Shown: positions 1 to 8,026 of the stretch, piece by piece
Layout of the letters: each line of letters opens with the position of its first letter
Numbering within the stretch: the first letter of the stretch is position 1
From: JAYOFM01 sp038117225
Lineage (GTDB): Bacteria > Pseudomonadota > Alphaproteobacteria > Rhodospirillales > Casp-alpha2
Assembly: GCA_038117225.1 (NCBI GenBank)
Contig: JAYOFM010000020.1
Span: 1 to 35,621 of the forward strand
Direction of reading: 5' to 3'
DNA length: 35,621 nt
Program-made: the position numbers and the translations under genes
Notes under the pieces: model-generated
Seen by the model: the letters and a program-made list of their open reading frames with translations, nothing else
What the model was told of the DNA's origin: nothing
Databases searched by the model: none

Positions 1-1
1 C

Positions 2-70
2 GACGGCACCGTGGTCGCCGCCGCCAACGCTGAATTGCACGCCGAGGCGCTGGCGCTGCTCGCCGCCTGA
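2..70 (+). CDS. C-terminal end of an unidentified protein (partial)
   Basis: An open frame enters from the left edge and stops with TGA at 68-70, leaving the last 22 residues of a protein. The tail is Ala/Leu-rich and helix-like (it ends ALALLAA). The codon choice is GC-rich and matches the neighbouring genes, so this is probably the real 3' end of a gene rather than chance. The product cannot be identified from so short a piece. It lies 105 bases upstream of yejA on the same strand; no T-run terminator was seen between them. Confidence 0.5.
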   Translation, partial: DGTVVAAANAELHAEALALLAA

Positions 71-175
71 TCGGCTTTTCCACATTACAATTGCGTCATC
101 TTGGCGCGGCGCCCTTGAACCGCGGCGCGCAAACCTCCTATATCGCTGGGATACACGACGAATACTGGAGAGATC

Positions 176-2026
176 ATGCGCCTCCTTGCCGCCGCTTTTA
201 TCGCCCTTTTCGCCGCGTCGCCCGCCTTCGCCCAGAACCCGGCCGAGGATCCCGCGTGGTCCCATGGCCTCGCCATGCATGGCGACCTCAAGTATCCCGC
301 CGATTTCAAACATTTTGACTACGTCAATCCGAACGCGCCGAAAGGCGGCGCCATCCGACTCGGCGCCATCGGCACGTATGATTCGCTGAACGGGTTCATC
401 GTCAAGGGCAACGCGGCGACGGGCATCGCCGCCATCTACGATTCGCTGATGGCGTCGTCGGCCGATGAAGCGTTTACCCAATATGGCCTGTTGGCCGAAG
501 CGGTGCGGACACCGAAGGATCGTTCGTGGGTCGAGTTCCGTTTGCGTCCGCAGGCCCGTTGGCACGATGGCAAACCGGTGACCGTGGCCGATGTCATCTG
601 GTCGTTCGAAACGTTGGTTGCCAAGGGCACACCGTTCTTTCGGTTTTACTATGGCAGCGTCGCGAAGGTCAGCCAGGTCGGCGAGCGAACCGTGCGTTTC
701 GATTTCAAGCCGGGCGAAAACCGGGAACTGCCTCTGATCATTGGGCAACTCGTCGTCTTGCCGAAGCATTACTGGTCGACTCGGGATTTTACCAAGACCA
801 CGTTGGAACCGCCGCTAGGCAGCGGTCCTTACCGTATCGCCAAGGTCGATCCCGGCCGGTCGATCGAATTTGAACGGGTCACCGACTATTGGGGGGGTGA
901 TTTGGCGGTGCAACGGGGCAGCAATAATTTCGACCGCATGCAGTTCGAATACTACCGCGACGCCACCGTCGTGCTTGAGGCCTTTAAGGCGGGCCGGATC
1001 GATTTCCGGGCGGAAAATTCATCAAAAGCCTGGGCGACCGGCTACGACACGCCGGCGGTCAAGAGCGGACTGATCAAGCTTGAGCGCATCGAACACGACC
1101 GGTCATCCGGCATGCAGGGTTTCGCCTACAACCTCCGGCGCGCAAAGTTTCAGGATAAGCGCGTCCGCGCGGCGCTGGCCTATGCCTTCGATTTCGAATG
1201 GTCCAACAAGAACCTGTTCTACGGACAGTATGAGCGAACGCGTAGCTATTTCGATAATTCAGAACTTGCCGCCACGGGGTTGCCGTCCCAGGCCGAATTG
1301 GCGCTGCTGGAACCCTATCGCGGCAGTATTCCGGACGAAGTGTTCACCACGGAATACAATCCGCCGCGCAACGATGCCTCGGGTAGTGTTCGGCGCAATC
1401 TGCGCGCGGCCTCCAAGCTGTTGCGCGATGCCGGCTGGGTAATTAAGGACAACGTTCGGGTCAACGAAAAGACAGGACAAACCCTGGAGTTCGAAATTCT
1501 CCTGCGCAGCCCATTATTCGAGCGTGTCGTTCTGCCTTTCGCCAAGAACCTGGAAAAACTGGGGGTCAAGGCGCGGGTGCGTACCGTCGAAACGGCGCAG
1601 TACCGGCGCCGGCTGGATACCTTCGATTTCGATGTTATCGTCGACGGATATGGCCAGTCCCTGTCGCCAGGCAATGAGCAGCGGAGTTTTTGGGGATCCA
1701 AGGCGGCTGACCTTGAAGGCGGCCGCAACCGTATCGGCATCAAAGACAAGGCTATCGACGGGCTGATCGAAAAGGTTATCGCGGCGCCGGATCGCAAGAG
1801 TTTGGTCACCGCCGTGCGCGCGCTGGATCGGGTATTGCAGTGGGGGTTTTATGTGATCCCTCACTTCCATGCCGGCTATGACCGTATCGCCTATTGGGAT
1901 TTGTTCGGCCGGCCGACGGTGACGCCGACGCAGGGAAACCAGTTTTTCGCCTGGTGGGTTGATCGCGCCAAGGCGAATGCGCTGGCGTCAAGACGCAATC
2001 GCTCGAAGGAAGCAGGTGCGCAGTGA
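176..2026 (+). CDS. yejA: ABC transporter periplasmic substrate-binding protein, YejA-like (family 5)
   Basis: Predicted periplasmic peptide-binding component of a Yej-type importer; in enterobacteria YejABEF takes up microcin C and oligopeptides. The 616-residue product has a Sec signal peptide (hydrophobic residues 3-18, likely cleavage after AFA at residue 19). The body reads as a family 5 solute-binding protein of the YejA branch: an early HGLAMHGDLKYP region, a PNAPKGGAIRLG segment, and WHDGKPVTVADVIWSFE, typical of oligopeptide-binding proteins. Length fits YejA (about 600). The start at 176 is supported by GGAGAG a few bases upstream. It heads yejA-yejB-yejE-yejF, and permease and ATPase order agrees with the assignment. 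The actual ligand cannot be read from sequence. Confidence 0.92.
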   Translation: MRLLAAAFIALFAASPAFAQNPAEDPAWSHGLAMHGDLKYPADFKHFDYVNPNAPKGGAIRLGAIGTYDSLNGFIVKGNAATGIAAIYDSLMASSADEAFTQYGLLAEAVRTPKDRSWVEFRLRPQARWHDGKPVTVADVIWSFETLVAKGTPFFRFYYGSVAKVSQVGERTVRFDFKPGENRELPLIIGQLVVLPKHYWSTRDFTKTTLEPPLGSGPYRIAKVDPGRSIEFERVTDYWGGDLAVQRGSNNFDRMQFEYYRDATVVLEAFKAGRIDFRAENSSKAWATGYDTPAVKSGLIKLERIEHDRSSGMQGFAYNLRRAKFQDKRVRAALAYAFDFEWSNKNLFYGQYERTRSYFDNSELAATGLPSQAELALLEPYRGSIPDEVFTTEYNPPRNDASGSVRRNLRAASKLLRDAGWVIKDNVRVNEKTGQTLEFEILLRSPLFERVVLPFAKNLEKLGVKARVRTVETAQYRRRLDTFDFDVIVDGYGQSLSPGNEQRSFWGSKAADLEGGRNRIGIKDKAIDGLIEKVIAAPDRKSLVTAVRALDRVLQWGFYVIPHFHAGYDRIAYWDLFGRPTVTPTQGNQFFAWWVDRAKANALASRRNRSKEAGAQ

Positions 2027-2097
2027 TGATGGCCCGCAACGCGTCCTCGCGCATCCCGGGGGCCGCCCCCTGGCCCTGGGCGCCGAAGCGCCTATAA
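2026..2097 (+). CDS. possible 23-residue coupling peptide between yejA and yejB
   Basis: A short frame starts at ATG 2026, sharing one base with the yejA stop (TGATG arrangement), and ends TAA at 2097, seven bases before yejB. It would encode a 23-residue Pro/Trp/Arg-rich peptide containing PWPWAP. An AGGT about 8 bases upstream could serve as a weak ribosome site. yejB itself has no obvious Shine-Dalgarno sequence, so translating this frame could deliver ribosomes to the yejB start. No family is recognised. It may equally be a chance frame in GC-rich DNA; only the stop/start overlap and the close spacing speak for it. Confidence 0.25.
   Translation: MMARNASSRIPGAAPWPWAPKRL
2058..2070 (+). 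promoter_or_regulatory. G5/C5 hairpin in the yejA-yejB gap
   Basis: Five G, a CCG loop and five C make a short, very stable stem between the binding-protein gene and the first permease gene. Stem-loops in such gaps (known from malE-malF) protect the upstream mRNA 3' end and raise binding protein above permease. There is no T-run, so it is not a typical intrinsic terminator. The role is inferred. Confidence 0.3.
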
Positions 2098-2104
2098 TTC
2101 CCGC

Positions 2105-3235
2105 ATGTTCGCCTACATCATCCGCCGCCTGCTTCTGGTGCCGCCAACGCTGTTCGCGATCATCGTCATCAATTTCGCCGTGGTGCAGGTGCTGCCGGGC
2201 GGGCCAGTGGAACAGTTACTGGCGCAGTTGACGGGGGAAGCAACGGACGCCACCGGTCGGGTTAGCGGCAACGTTGGGAACGAGACCGGCGGCGGCACGA
2301 ACGTCGGCGAAAGCAAGGCGCAGAGCGGGAAGGACGCTGGTGGCTCGACCAGTCGTTATCGCGGCGCTCAGGGATTGCCGCCGGAATTCATCAAGGATCT
2401 GGAACGCCAGTTCGGGCTCGACAAACCGGCCCACGAGCGTTTCTGGCTGATGATGAAGAATTACCTGGTGTTCGATTTCGGCAACAGCTTCTTCAAGGAT
2501 CGAAGCGTTATCGATCTGGTTCTCGACAAGATGCCGGTGTCGATCTCATTGGGCCTGTGGACGACATTGCTGGTGTATCTGATTTCGATTCCGCTGGGAG
2601 TGGCCAAGGCGGTGCGGGATGGTTCGCGTTTCGATGTCTGGTCGTCGAGCGTTGTCATTCTGGGCAACGCCATTCCGGCGTTCCTGTTCGCCATCCTGCT
2701 GATCGTGCTGTTCGCCGGTGGGCGATATCTGGATTGGTTCCCACTCAGGGGGCTGGTGTCAGAAAACTTTGACGACCTGTCCCGATGGGGCCAGATCAAG
2801 GATTATTTCTGGCACATTACCCTGCCCATTCTCTCCATGGTCATCGGCGGTTTCGCGGGTTTGACCATGCTGACGAAAAATTCGTTCATGGAGGAAATCG
2901 GTAAGCAATATGTGGTCACCGCCCGGGCCAAGGGATTGGACAGGCGCCAGGTGCTGTACGGCCATGTCTTCCGCAATGCCATGTTGATCGTCATCGCCGG
3001 TTTCCCGAGCGCCTTCGTCGGCATCCTGTTCACTGGATCATTGCTGACCGAGATCATCTTTTCACTCGATGGCCTCGGCTTGCTGGGATTCGAGGCCGCG
3101 TTGACCCGGGACTACCCCGTGATGTTCGCGACGCTCTATTTCTTCACCCTGATGGGGTTGGTGCTGAACATCATCGGCGACGTCATGTACCACGTTATCG
3201 ATCCGCGCATCGATTTTGAAGGGCGGGAGGGCTAG
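2105..3235 (+). CDS. yejB: ABC transporter permease, YejB-like
   Basis: Inner-membrane permease of the Yej peptide importer, 376 residues. An N-terminal membrane segment (about residues 9-30, ending VQVLPGGP) is followed by a Gly/Ser/Asn-rich periplasmic insertion (about residues 42-84), a feature of YejB compared with DppB/OppB. The C-terminal half holds the binding-protein-dependent transport domain with further hydrophobic spans and an EAA-type coupling loop near residues 262-290 (VVTARAKGLDRRQVLYGHVFRNAM carries the conserved A-x-A-x-G pattern). It lies 78 bases after yejA and 3 bases before yejE. No good ribosome site precedes the ATG, which suggests coupling to upstream translation. Confidence 0.92.
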   Translation: MFAYIIRRLLLVPPTLFAIIVINFAVVQVLPGGPVEQLLAQLTGEATDATGRVSGNVGNETGGGTNVGESKAQSGKDAGGSTSRYRGAQGLPPEFIKDLERQFGLDKPAHERFWLMMKNYLVFDFGNSFFKDRSVIDLVLDKMPVSISLGLWTTLLVYLISIPLGVAKAVRDGSRFDVWSSSVVILGNAIPAFLFAILLIVLFAGGRYLDWFPLRGLVSENFDDLSRWGQIKDYFWHITLPILSMVIGGFAGLTMLTKNSFMEEIGKQYVVTARAKGLDRRQVLYGHVFRNAMLIVIAGFPSAFVGILFTGSLLTEIIFSLDGLGLLGFEAALTRDYPVMFATLYFFTLMGLVLNIIGDVMYHVIDPRIDFEGREG

Positions 3236-3238
3236 CGC

Positions 3239-4321
3239 ATGGACGGCGCGACGGCAGCGGCGATTTCCCCGACGACGGACAAGCGCTTCCTCGGTATCCG
3301 ATTGACGCCGATCACCCTGCGACGGCTACGTAATTTCCGCCGCAACACCCGTGGCTTCGTCTCCTTGTGGCTGTTTATGGGCATGTTCATTATCAGCCTG
3401 TTCGCCGAGTTTATCGCCAATGACAGGCCGATTCTGGTGCGTTACGACGGCGCCTTTTACATGCCGATCTTTCAGATTTACCCGGAAACCACGTTTGGCG
3501 GGGAATTCCTGACCGAGGCCGATTACCGTGACGACTTTGTCGCCGAGCTGATCGATGCCAAGGGGTGGATGCTGTGGCCGCCGGTTCGTTATTCCTACGA
3601 CACCGTTAACCTCAATCTCAACGAGCCGGCGCCGTCGGCGCCGTCGGCGGAAAACTGGCTCGGTACCGATGACCAGGCGCGTGATGTGGTGGCGCGCATG
3701 ATTTACGGTTTTCGCATATCGGTCCTGTTCGGCCTGGTGCTGACCACATTGAGTTCCATTATCGGCATTGCCGCCGGCGCCGTGCAGGGATATTTCGGCG
3801 GCTGGATCGACCTGTCGTTCCAACGCTTCATCGAAATTTGGGCCGGCTTGCCGACGCTCTATCTGCTGATCATCCTGGCCAGCATCGTGCAGCCCAATTT
3901 CTGGTGGTTGTTGGGATTGATGCTGCTGTTTAGCTGGATGGGGTTGGTCGGCGTCGTGCGCGCCGAATTCTACCGGGCGCGCAGTTTCGACTACGTGCGC
4001 GCCGCCGAGGCGCTTGGCGCCGGCAGCATCCTGATCATGTTCAAGCACATCCTGCCCAACGCCATGGTGGCGACGCTGACGTTTCTGCCATTTATCCTCT
4101 CGGGCTCGGTGACGACGTTGACGGCGCTCGATTTCCTCGGCTTTGGCCTGCCGCCGGGCTCGCCGTCCCTGGGCGAACTGTTGAACCAGGGAAAAAACAA
4201 TCTGCACGCGCCCTGGCTCAGCCTGACCGCGTTCTTCGTCCTCGCCTCCATGCTGTCGTTGCTGATATTTGTCGGCGAGGCGGTGCGTGATGCCTTTGAC
4301 CCGCGAAAGACCTTTCGATGA
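3239..4321 (+). CDS. yejE: ABC transporter permease, YejE-like
   Basis: Second inner-membrane permease of the Yej importer, 360 residues. A cytoplasmic N-terminus of about 40 residues leads into a first membrane segment (about residues 41-62, WLFMGMFIISLFAEF), then a large periplasmic loop containing the YPETTFGGEF region typical of YejE, then the transport domain with the EAA loop (RAAEALGAGSILIMFKHI, about residues 255-275). The start is supported by GGGAGG just upstream, lying inside the last codons of yejB. Its stop overlaps the yejF start by four bases (ATGA), indicating translational coupling to the ATPase. Confidence 0.92.
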   Translation: MDGATAAAISPTTDKRFLGIRLTPITLRRLRNFRRNTRGFVSLWLFMGMFIISLFAEFIANDRPILVRYDGAFYMPIFQIYPETTFGGEFLTEADYRDDFVAELIDAKGWMLWPPVRYSYDTVNLNLNEPAPSAPSAENWLGTDDQARDVVARMIYGFRISVLFGLVLTTLSSIIGIAAGAVQGYFGGWIDLSFQRFIEIWAGLPTLYLLIILASIVQPNFWWLLGLMLLFSWMGLVGVVRAEFYRARSFDYVRAAEALGAGSILIMFKHILPNAMVATLTFLPFILSGSVTTLTALDFLGFGLPPGSPSLGELLNQGKNNLHAPWLSLTAFFVLASMLSLLIFVGEAVRDAFDPRKTFR

Positions 4322-5970
4322 GCACAGTTTCGCAAACCGATGGATCGCCGCCGCTGATCACGGTCGAGGGCCTGTCCGCCCACTTCGGCCACGGCGAACA
4401 CGAGGTGCGCGCGGTGTCCGATGTTTCGTTCAGCATTGAAAAGGGACGGACCCACGCCCTGGTCGGCGAGTCCGGATCGGGCAAATCGGTGTCGGCGCTG
4501 TCCATCATGCAGTTGCTGCCCTATCCGCTGGCGCATCACCCGGGCGGCAGCATCCGCTATCGCGGCGAGGAATTGGTTGGCACGCCCGATTCCCGCATGC
4601 GCGAAATCCGCGGCAACGAAATCGCCATGATTTTCCAGGAACCGCTTTCCAGCCTTAATCCGCTGCATAACATTGAAAAGCAGATCAGCGAAGTCTTTTT
4701 CCTGCACAAGCACTTGGGACGCAAGGAAGCCCGCGCGCGCGTGCTTGAATTACTGGAACTGGTTGGCCTGGAAGCGGCGACAAAGCGCCTGCATGCGCTG
4801 CCTCACGAATTTTCCGGCGGGCAGCAGCAGCGGGTGATGATCGCCATGGCACTGGCCAACGATCCGGATCTTTTGATCGCCGATGAACCGACCACGGCGC
4901 TCGACGTTACGGTGCAGGCACAGGTACTGAAACTGCTGAAGGACCTGCAACAGCGGCTCGGCATGGCCATGCTGCTGATTACCCATGATCTCGGTATCGT
5001 GCGTCGCATGGCGGATACAATGTCGGTCATGAACCAGGGGCTGGTCGTCGAGGCCGGCGCGGTGGAGGCGGTGTTCGATACCCCGGCCGATCCCTATACC
5101 CGGCATCTGCTGGGGGCGGAACCCAAGGGCCGCCCCGACCCGGCACGGCCGGATCAACCACTGATCATGGCCGGCGACGACATTCGGGTGTGGTTCCCGG
5201 TGAAGCGGGGCGTGCTGCGCCGCACGGTCGACCACATCAAGGCGGTCGACGGCATCAGCCTGGAAATTCGCAAGGGCCATACCTTGGGCATCGTCGGCGA
5301 ATCGGGATCCGGCAAATCGACCCTGGGACGCGCCTTGCTGCGGTTGGAAAAATCAACCGGCGGCCTCAGCTTTGAAGGTCAGGATCTGCAGGGGCTTCGT
5401 GGCGAGAATTTGCGGTTGCTGCGACGCCAGATGCAGATTGTCTTTCAGGACCCGTTCGGCAGCCTCAGCCCGCGCATGTCGGTCGGCCAGATTGTCGAGG
5501 AGGGTCTGGTTATCCATGGCCTCGGTGGCAATGAAGCGGAACGCCGCGCGCTGGTTGGTGAAACATTGCGCGAGGTCGGATTGGAACCGGAAACCCAGGA
5601 TCGCTATCCGCATGAATTCTCCGGCGGCCAGCGACAGCGCATCGCCATCGCGCGGGCGCTGATCCTCAAGCCCCGCTTCATCATCCTCGACGAGCCGACC
5701 AGCGCGCTCGACATGTCGGTACAAGCACAGATCGTCGATCTGCTCCGCGATTTGCAGCGTCGTCACGATTTCGCCTACATGTTCATCAGCCACGACCTCA
5801 AGGTGGTGCGCGCGATGGCGCACGAATTATTGGTCATGCGTGACGGGCGGGTGGTCGAATACGGCGCCGCCGATACCGTCTTCGACAATCCCACCGATCC
5901 CTACACCCGCGCCTTGATGGCGGCCGCGTTCGATCTGCGCGCCGACGACACGGGCGCGGTCAGCACCTGA
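4318..5970 (+). CDS. yejF: dual-domain ABC transporter ATP-binding protein, YejF-like
   Basis: Energises the Yej importer. The 550-residue protein holds two complete nucleotide-binding domains in tandem. Domain 1 has Walker A GESGSGKS at residues 50-57, signature FSGGQQQR, and Walker B LLIADEPTTALD. Domain 2 has Walker A GESGSGKS at about 327-334, signature FSGGQRQR, and Walker B FIILDEPTSALD. Each is followed by an oligopeptide-transporter C-terminal stretch (DPYTRHLL and DPYTRALM). The tandem architecture is characteristic of YejF/GsiA-type ATPases; the neighbours decide for YejF. All catalytic motifs look intact. The start overlaps the yejE stop (ATGA). Confidence 0.94.
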   Translation: MSTVSQTDGSPPLITVEGLSAHFGHGEHEVRAVSDVSFSIEKGRTHALVGESGSGKSVSALSIMQLLPYPLAHHPGGSIRYRGEELVGTPDSRMREIRGNEIAMIFQEPLSSLNPLHNIEKQISEVFFLHKHLGRKEARARVLELLELVGLEAATKRLHALPHEFSGGQQQRVMIAMALANDPDLLIADEPTTALDVTVQAQVLKLLKDLQQRLGMAMLLITHDLGIVRRMADTMSVMNQGLVVEAGAVEAVFDTPADPYTRHLLGAEPKGRPDPARPDQPLIMAGDDIRVWFPVKRGVLRRTVDHIKAVDGISLEIRKGHTLGIVGESGSGKSTLGRALLRLEKSTGGLSFEGQDLQGLRGENLRLLRRQMQIVFQDPFGSLSPRMSVGQIVEEGLVIHGLGGNEAERRALVGETLREVGLEPETQDRYPHEFSGGQRQRIAIARALILKPRFIILDEPTSALDMSVQAQIVDLLRDLQRRHDFAYMFISHDLKVVRAMAHELLVMRDGRVVEYGAADTVFDNPTDPYTRALMAAAFDLRADDTGAVST

Positions 5971-5981
5971 GAGGACCCTCA

Positions 5982-6914
5982 ATGATCTTCATGTTTCTAT
6001 CCGGCGTCGACAAGATGCCGTTGTGGCGCGCCGCCATGCTCGAGCAGTTCCCCGATGCGGAATTTCGTGTCTGGCCGGATGAAATCGGCGATAAGGCGGA
6101 GATCGACTATGCCATCGTCTGGCGTCCACCGGTTGGCGAGCTGCGGACCTATCCGAACCTGAAAGCCATCCTCAGCCTCGGCGCCGGCATCGATGGCATC
6201 GTCTGTGACAATGAACTGCCGCGCCACGTCCCCATCGTGCGCCTGGTCGATCGCTGCCTGACCGAGGGCATGAGCGAGTACGTGCTGTATTGGGTGCTGC
6301 ATTTCCATCGCAACTTCGCCACCTACCTGAAATGGAGCGCCGAGCGTCATTGGCAGAACCTTCTGCAGGTTGATACGCGGGAGCGCCGTGTCGGTATCTT
6401 GGGTCTCGGAGAACTCGGCGGTGACGCGGCGCGAAAGCTGGCGGCCTTGGGTTTCGACGTGGCCGGATGGAGCCGTTCGGCCAAGACGATCGACGGCGTC
6501 ACCTCGTTCGCCGGCGCCGAAGGTTTGAAACCGTTTCTCGCCCGCACCGAGATTCTGGTCTGCCTACTGCCACTTACGGCAGCCACCGAAGGCATTATCG
6601 ACGCGGCACTACTGGCCGATCTGCCAAAGGGAGCCTGCATCATCAACTGCGCGCGGGGTGGTCATGTGGTCGATGATGATCTTCTGGCGGCGCTCGACTC
6701 CGGGCACATCGAGGCGGCGGTTCTGGACGTCTTCCATCAGGAACCGCTGTCGCAAGAGCATCCCTTCTGGAGCCATCCCAAGGTCACGGTGACGCCACAC
6801 ATGGCGAGCCTCACCGTACCGAGTTCGGCGGCTGAATACATCGCCGACAATGTTCGCCGCATGGAGCGCGGCGAGGCGCCGCACAATGTTGTCGATCTCG
6901 ATCGCGGCTATTGA
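5982..6914 (+). CDS. ghrA: glyoxylate/hydroxypyruvate reductase A-like 2-hydroxyacid dehydrogenase
   Basis: Predicted cytosolic NAD(P)H-dependent reductase of glyoxylate or hydroxypyruvate, 310 residues. A Rossmann nucleotide-binding motif (GILGLGELGGDAA) follows a catalytic-domain N-terminus. The three catalytic residues of D-2-hydroxyacid dehydrogenases can be seen: Arg in INCARGGHV, Glu in DVFHQEPL, and His in VTVTPHMAS. The wording around them and the ending NVVDLDRGY match the GhrA branch rather than SerA or lactate dehydrogenase. It starts 11 bases after yejF with GAGAGGA upstream, so it may be co-transcribed with the importer; whether it acts on imported substrate is unknown. It converges on uppP with a 12-base gap. 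Confidence 0.88.
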   Translation: MIFMFLSGVDKMPLWRAAMLEQFPDAEFRVWPDEIGDKAEIDYAIVWRPPVGELRTYPNLKAILSLGAGIDGIVCDNELPRHVPIVRLVDRCLTEGMSEYVLYWVLHFHRNFATYLKWSAERHWQNLLQVDTRERRVGILGLGELGGDAARKLAALGFDVAGWSRSAKTIDGVTSFAGAEGLKPFLARTEILVCLLPLTAATEGIIDAALLADLPKGACIINCARGGHVVDDDLLAALDSGHIEAAVLDVFHQEPLSQEHPFWSHPKVTVTPHMASLTVPSSAAEYIADNVRRMERGEAPHNVVDLDRGY

Positions 6915-6926
6915 TCGGCCGGCCTG

Positions 6927-7739
6927 TCACCCAATGGGCAGGGTGCCGTAGGCGAGGCCGAGGACCAGCACGCCGAGGACGATGCGGTAGATCACGAACG
7001 GCGCGAAACTGGCGCGCCGCAGCCACGCCATCATCAGGGCAATGGCAACCAAGGCGGTAATGAACGCTAGGCCGGCGGCGACGAACGCGTCGGCGGCCAC
7101 CGTCACGTTGCCGGTTTGATAAAGGTCCCATCCCTTCAGCACGCCGGCACCGAGAATGGTCGGAATCGACAGCAGCATGGAAAACCGCGCGGCGTCGCTG
7201 CGTTCCATGCCGAGAAGCCGCGCCGCCGTCATGGTGATGCCCGAGCGGGACGTTCCGGGGATCAGCGCCAGCACCTGTGCCACGCCGATGATCGCCGCGT
7301 CGCTTATTTTCAGGTGTTCGATACGGCGCACGGTCATGCCAATGTTATCGGCGAACCACAGGACGATTCCGAACCCGAGCGTCGCCCAGCCGACCACGGC
7401 CATGCTGCGAAAGGCCCCCGGGTAATGCCGGTCCAAAAGATAGCCGGCGGCGACCACCGGCAACGTGGCGATGAACAACTGCGTGAACAGGCGCGCACCC
7501 GCATCAAAGCGTCCGCGCAGCGTGCGGCCCAGTCCGACAGCCATCGCCCAGACGTCGCGATGGAGATAGAGGATCACCGCGCCCAGCGTGCCCACATGAA
7601 CGGCAACATCAATGACCAGACCCTGGTCGGGCCACGTGGTGACCAGCGGGATAAGAATCAGGTGCCCCGAGGAACTCACCGGTATAAATTCGGTGATGCC
7701 CTGAACTACCGCCAGTACCGCGATATGTAGGATGGTCAA
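6927..7739 (-). CDS. uppP: undecaprenyl-diphosphatase UppP (BacA family)
   Basis: Integral membrane phosphatase that recycles undecaprenyl pyrophosphate to the monophosphate lipid carrier of cell-wall synthesis; confers bacitracin tolerance when abundant. The 270-residue product has the two family signatures: QGITEFIPVSSSGHL near the N-terminus, with the catalytic Glu and Ser cluster, and IPGTSRSGITMT in the middle. It is otherwise almost wholly hydrophobic. The TTG at 7739 is chosen because it gives the usual family N-terminus (MTILHIAVLAVVQG) and has GGGGGAGG just upstream; a frame five codons longer (to 7754) would run through that ribosome site. It diverges from gltD across an AT-rich regulatory gap. 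Confidence 0.93.
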   Translation of the reverse strand: MTILHIAVLAVVQGITEFIPVSSSGHLILIPLVTTWPDQGLVIDVAVHVGTLGAVILYLHRDVWAMAVGLGRTLRGRFDAGARLFTQLFIATLPVVAAGYLLDRHYPGAFRSMAVVGWATLGFGIVLWFADNIGMTVRRIEHLKISDAAIIGVAQVLALIPGTSRSGITMTAARLLGMERSDAARFSMLLSIPTILGAGVLKGWDLYQTGNVTVAADAFVAAGLAFITALVAIALMMAWLRRASFAPFVIYRIVLGVLVLGLAYGTLPIG

Positions 7740-7795
7740 TGGCACCTCCCCCAAAGTCTTGTAATTATTAACGTATAGGACGCGCGCGTTCCAGT

Positions 7796-7830
7796 CATCT
7801 ATTTAGTACATAATCGGTACTAAATAGATG
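7796..7830. promoter_or_regulatory. perfect 14-bp inverted repeat (operator candidate) between uppP and gltD
   Basis: The arms are CATCTATTTAGTAC (7796-7809) and its exact reverse complement (7817-7830), separated by seven bases. It lies in the AT-rich divergent gap, 57 bases from the uppP start and roughly 100-135 bases upstream of the likely gltD transcription start. The core TTTAGTAC-N7-GTACTAAA looks like a dimeric repressor site. There is no T-run beside it, and its place upstream of two starts argues against a terminator. The binding protein is not identified. Confidence 0.6.
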
Positions 7831-7862
7831 TTAGTTATTGTAAATATAGGGCATACATATAT

Positions 7863-7887
7863 GATAACGCTTCGAATTGCCGTTATC
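7863..7887. promoter_or_regulatory. GATAACG-N11-CGTTATC dyad upstream of gltD
   Basis: A 7-bp perfect dyad with an 11-base centre that itself contains TTCGAA. It ends ten bases before the putative -35 element of gltD, a common place for an activator or repressor site. Function is inferred from position and symmetry only. Confidence 0.4.
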
Positions 7888-7896
7888 TCGTCATAT

Positions 7897-7924
7897 TTGG
7901 TAAGATACACTGACATATTATGAT
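7897..7924 (+). promoter_or_regulatory. putative sigma-70-type promoter of gltD-gltB
   Basis: TTGGTA (7897-7902) and TATGAT (7919-7924) are spaced 16 bases apart, a reasonable -35/-10 pair in the AT-rich gap. This predicts a start near 7931 and a leader of about 95 bases before the gltD ATG. No convincing sigma-54 site (GG-N10-GC with the full consensus) was found although glutamate synthase operons are often nitrogen-regulated. Confidence 0.4.
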
Positions 7925-7969
7925 GGTGATCGGCCCGCAAGCGCGATCTGGGGCTGAGTGGGGTGCAAT

Positions 7970-8020
7970 AGAACCAAGGGCATGATCCTTGGACTAAACG
8001 GTTCTTGGGGTTTAGGGAGG
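7970..8020 (+). promoter_or_regulatory. foldable leader with competing stems before the gltD ribosome site
   Basis: Three complementary pairs are packed in 51 bases: AGAACC (7970-7975) with GGTTCT (8000-8005); CCAAGG (7974-7979) with CCTTGG (7987-7992); and CTAAAC (7994-7999) with GTTTAG (8010-8015), which directly abuts the GGGAGG ribosome site. The first and third cannot form together because one strand of the first lies in the loop of the third. This is the layout expected for a leader that switches between two folds, but no known riboswitch class is recognised. Confidence 0.35.
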
Positions 8021-8026
8021 TTGAGC

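Noticed and set aside
6900..6945. Intrinsic terminator between ghrA and uppP
   Set aside because: A GGCCGGCC palindrome is present but too short, without loop or T-run.
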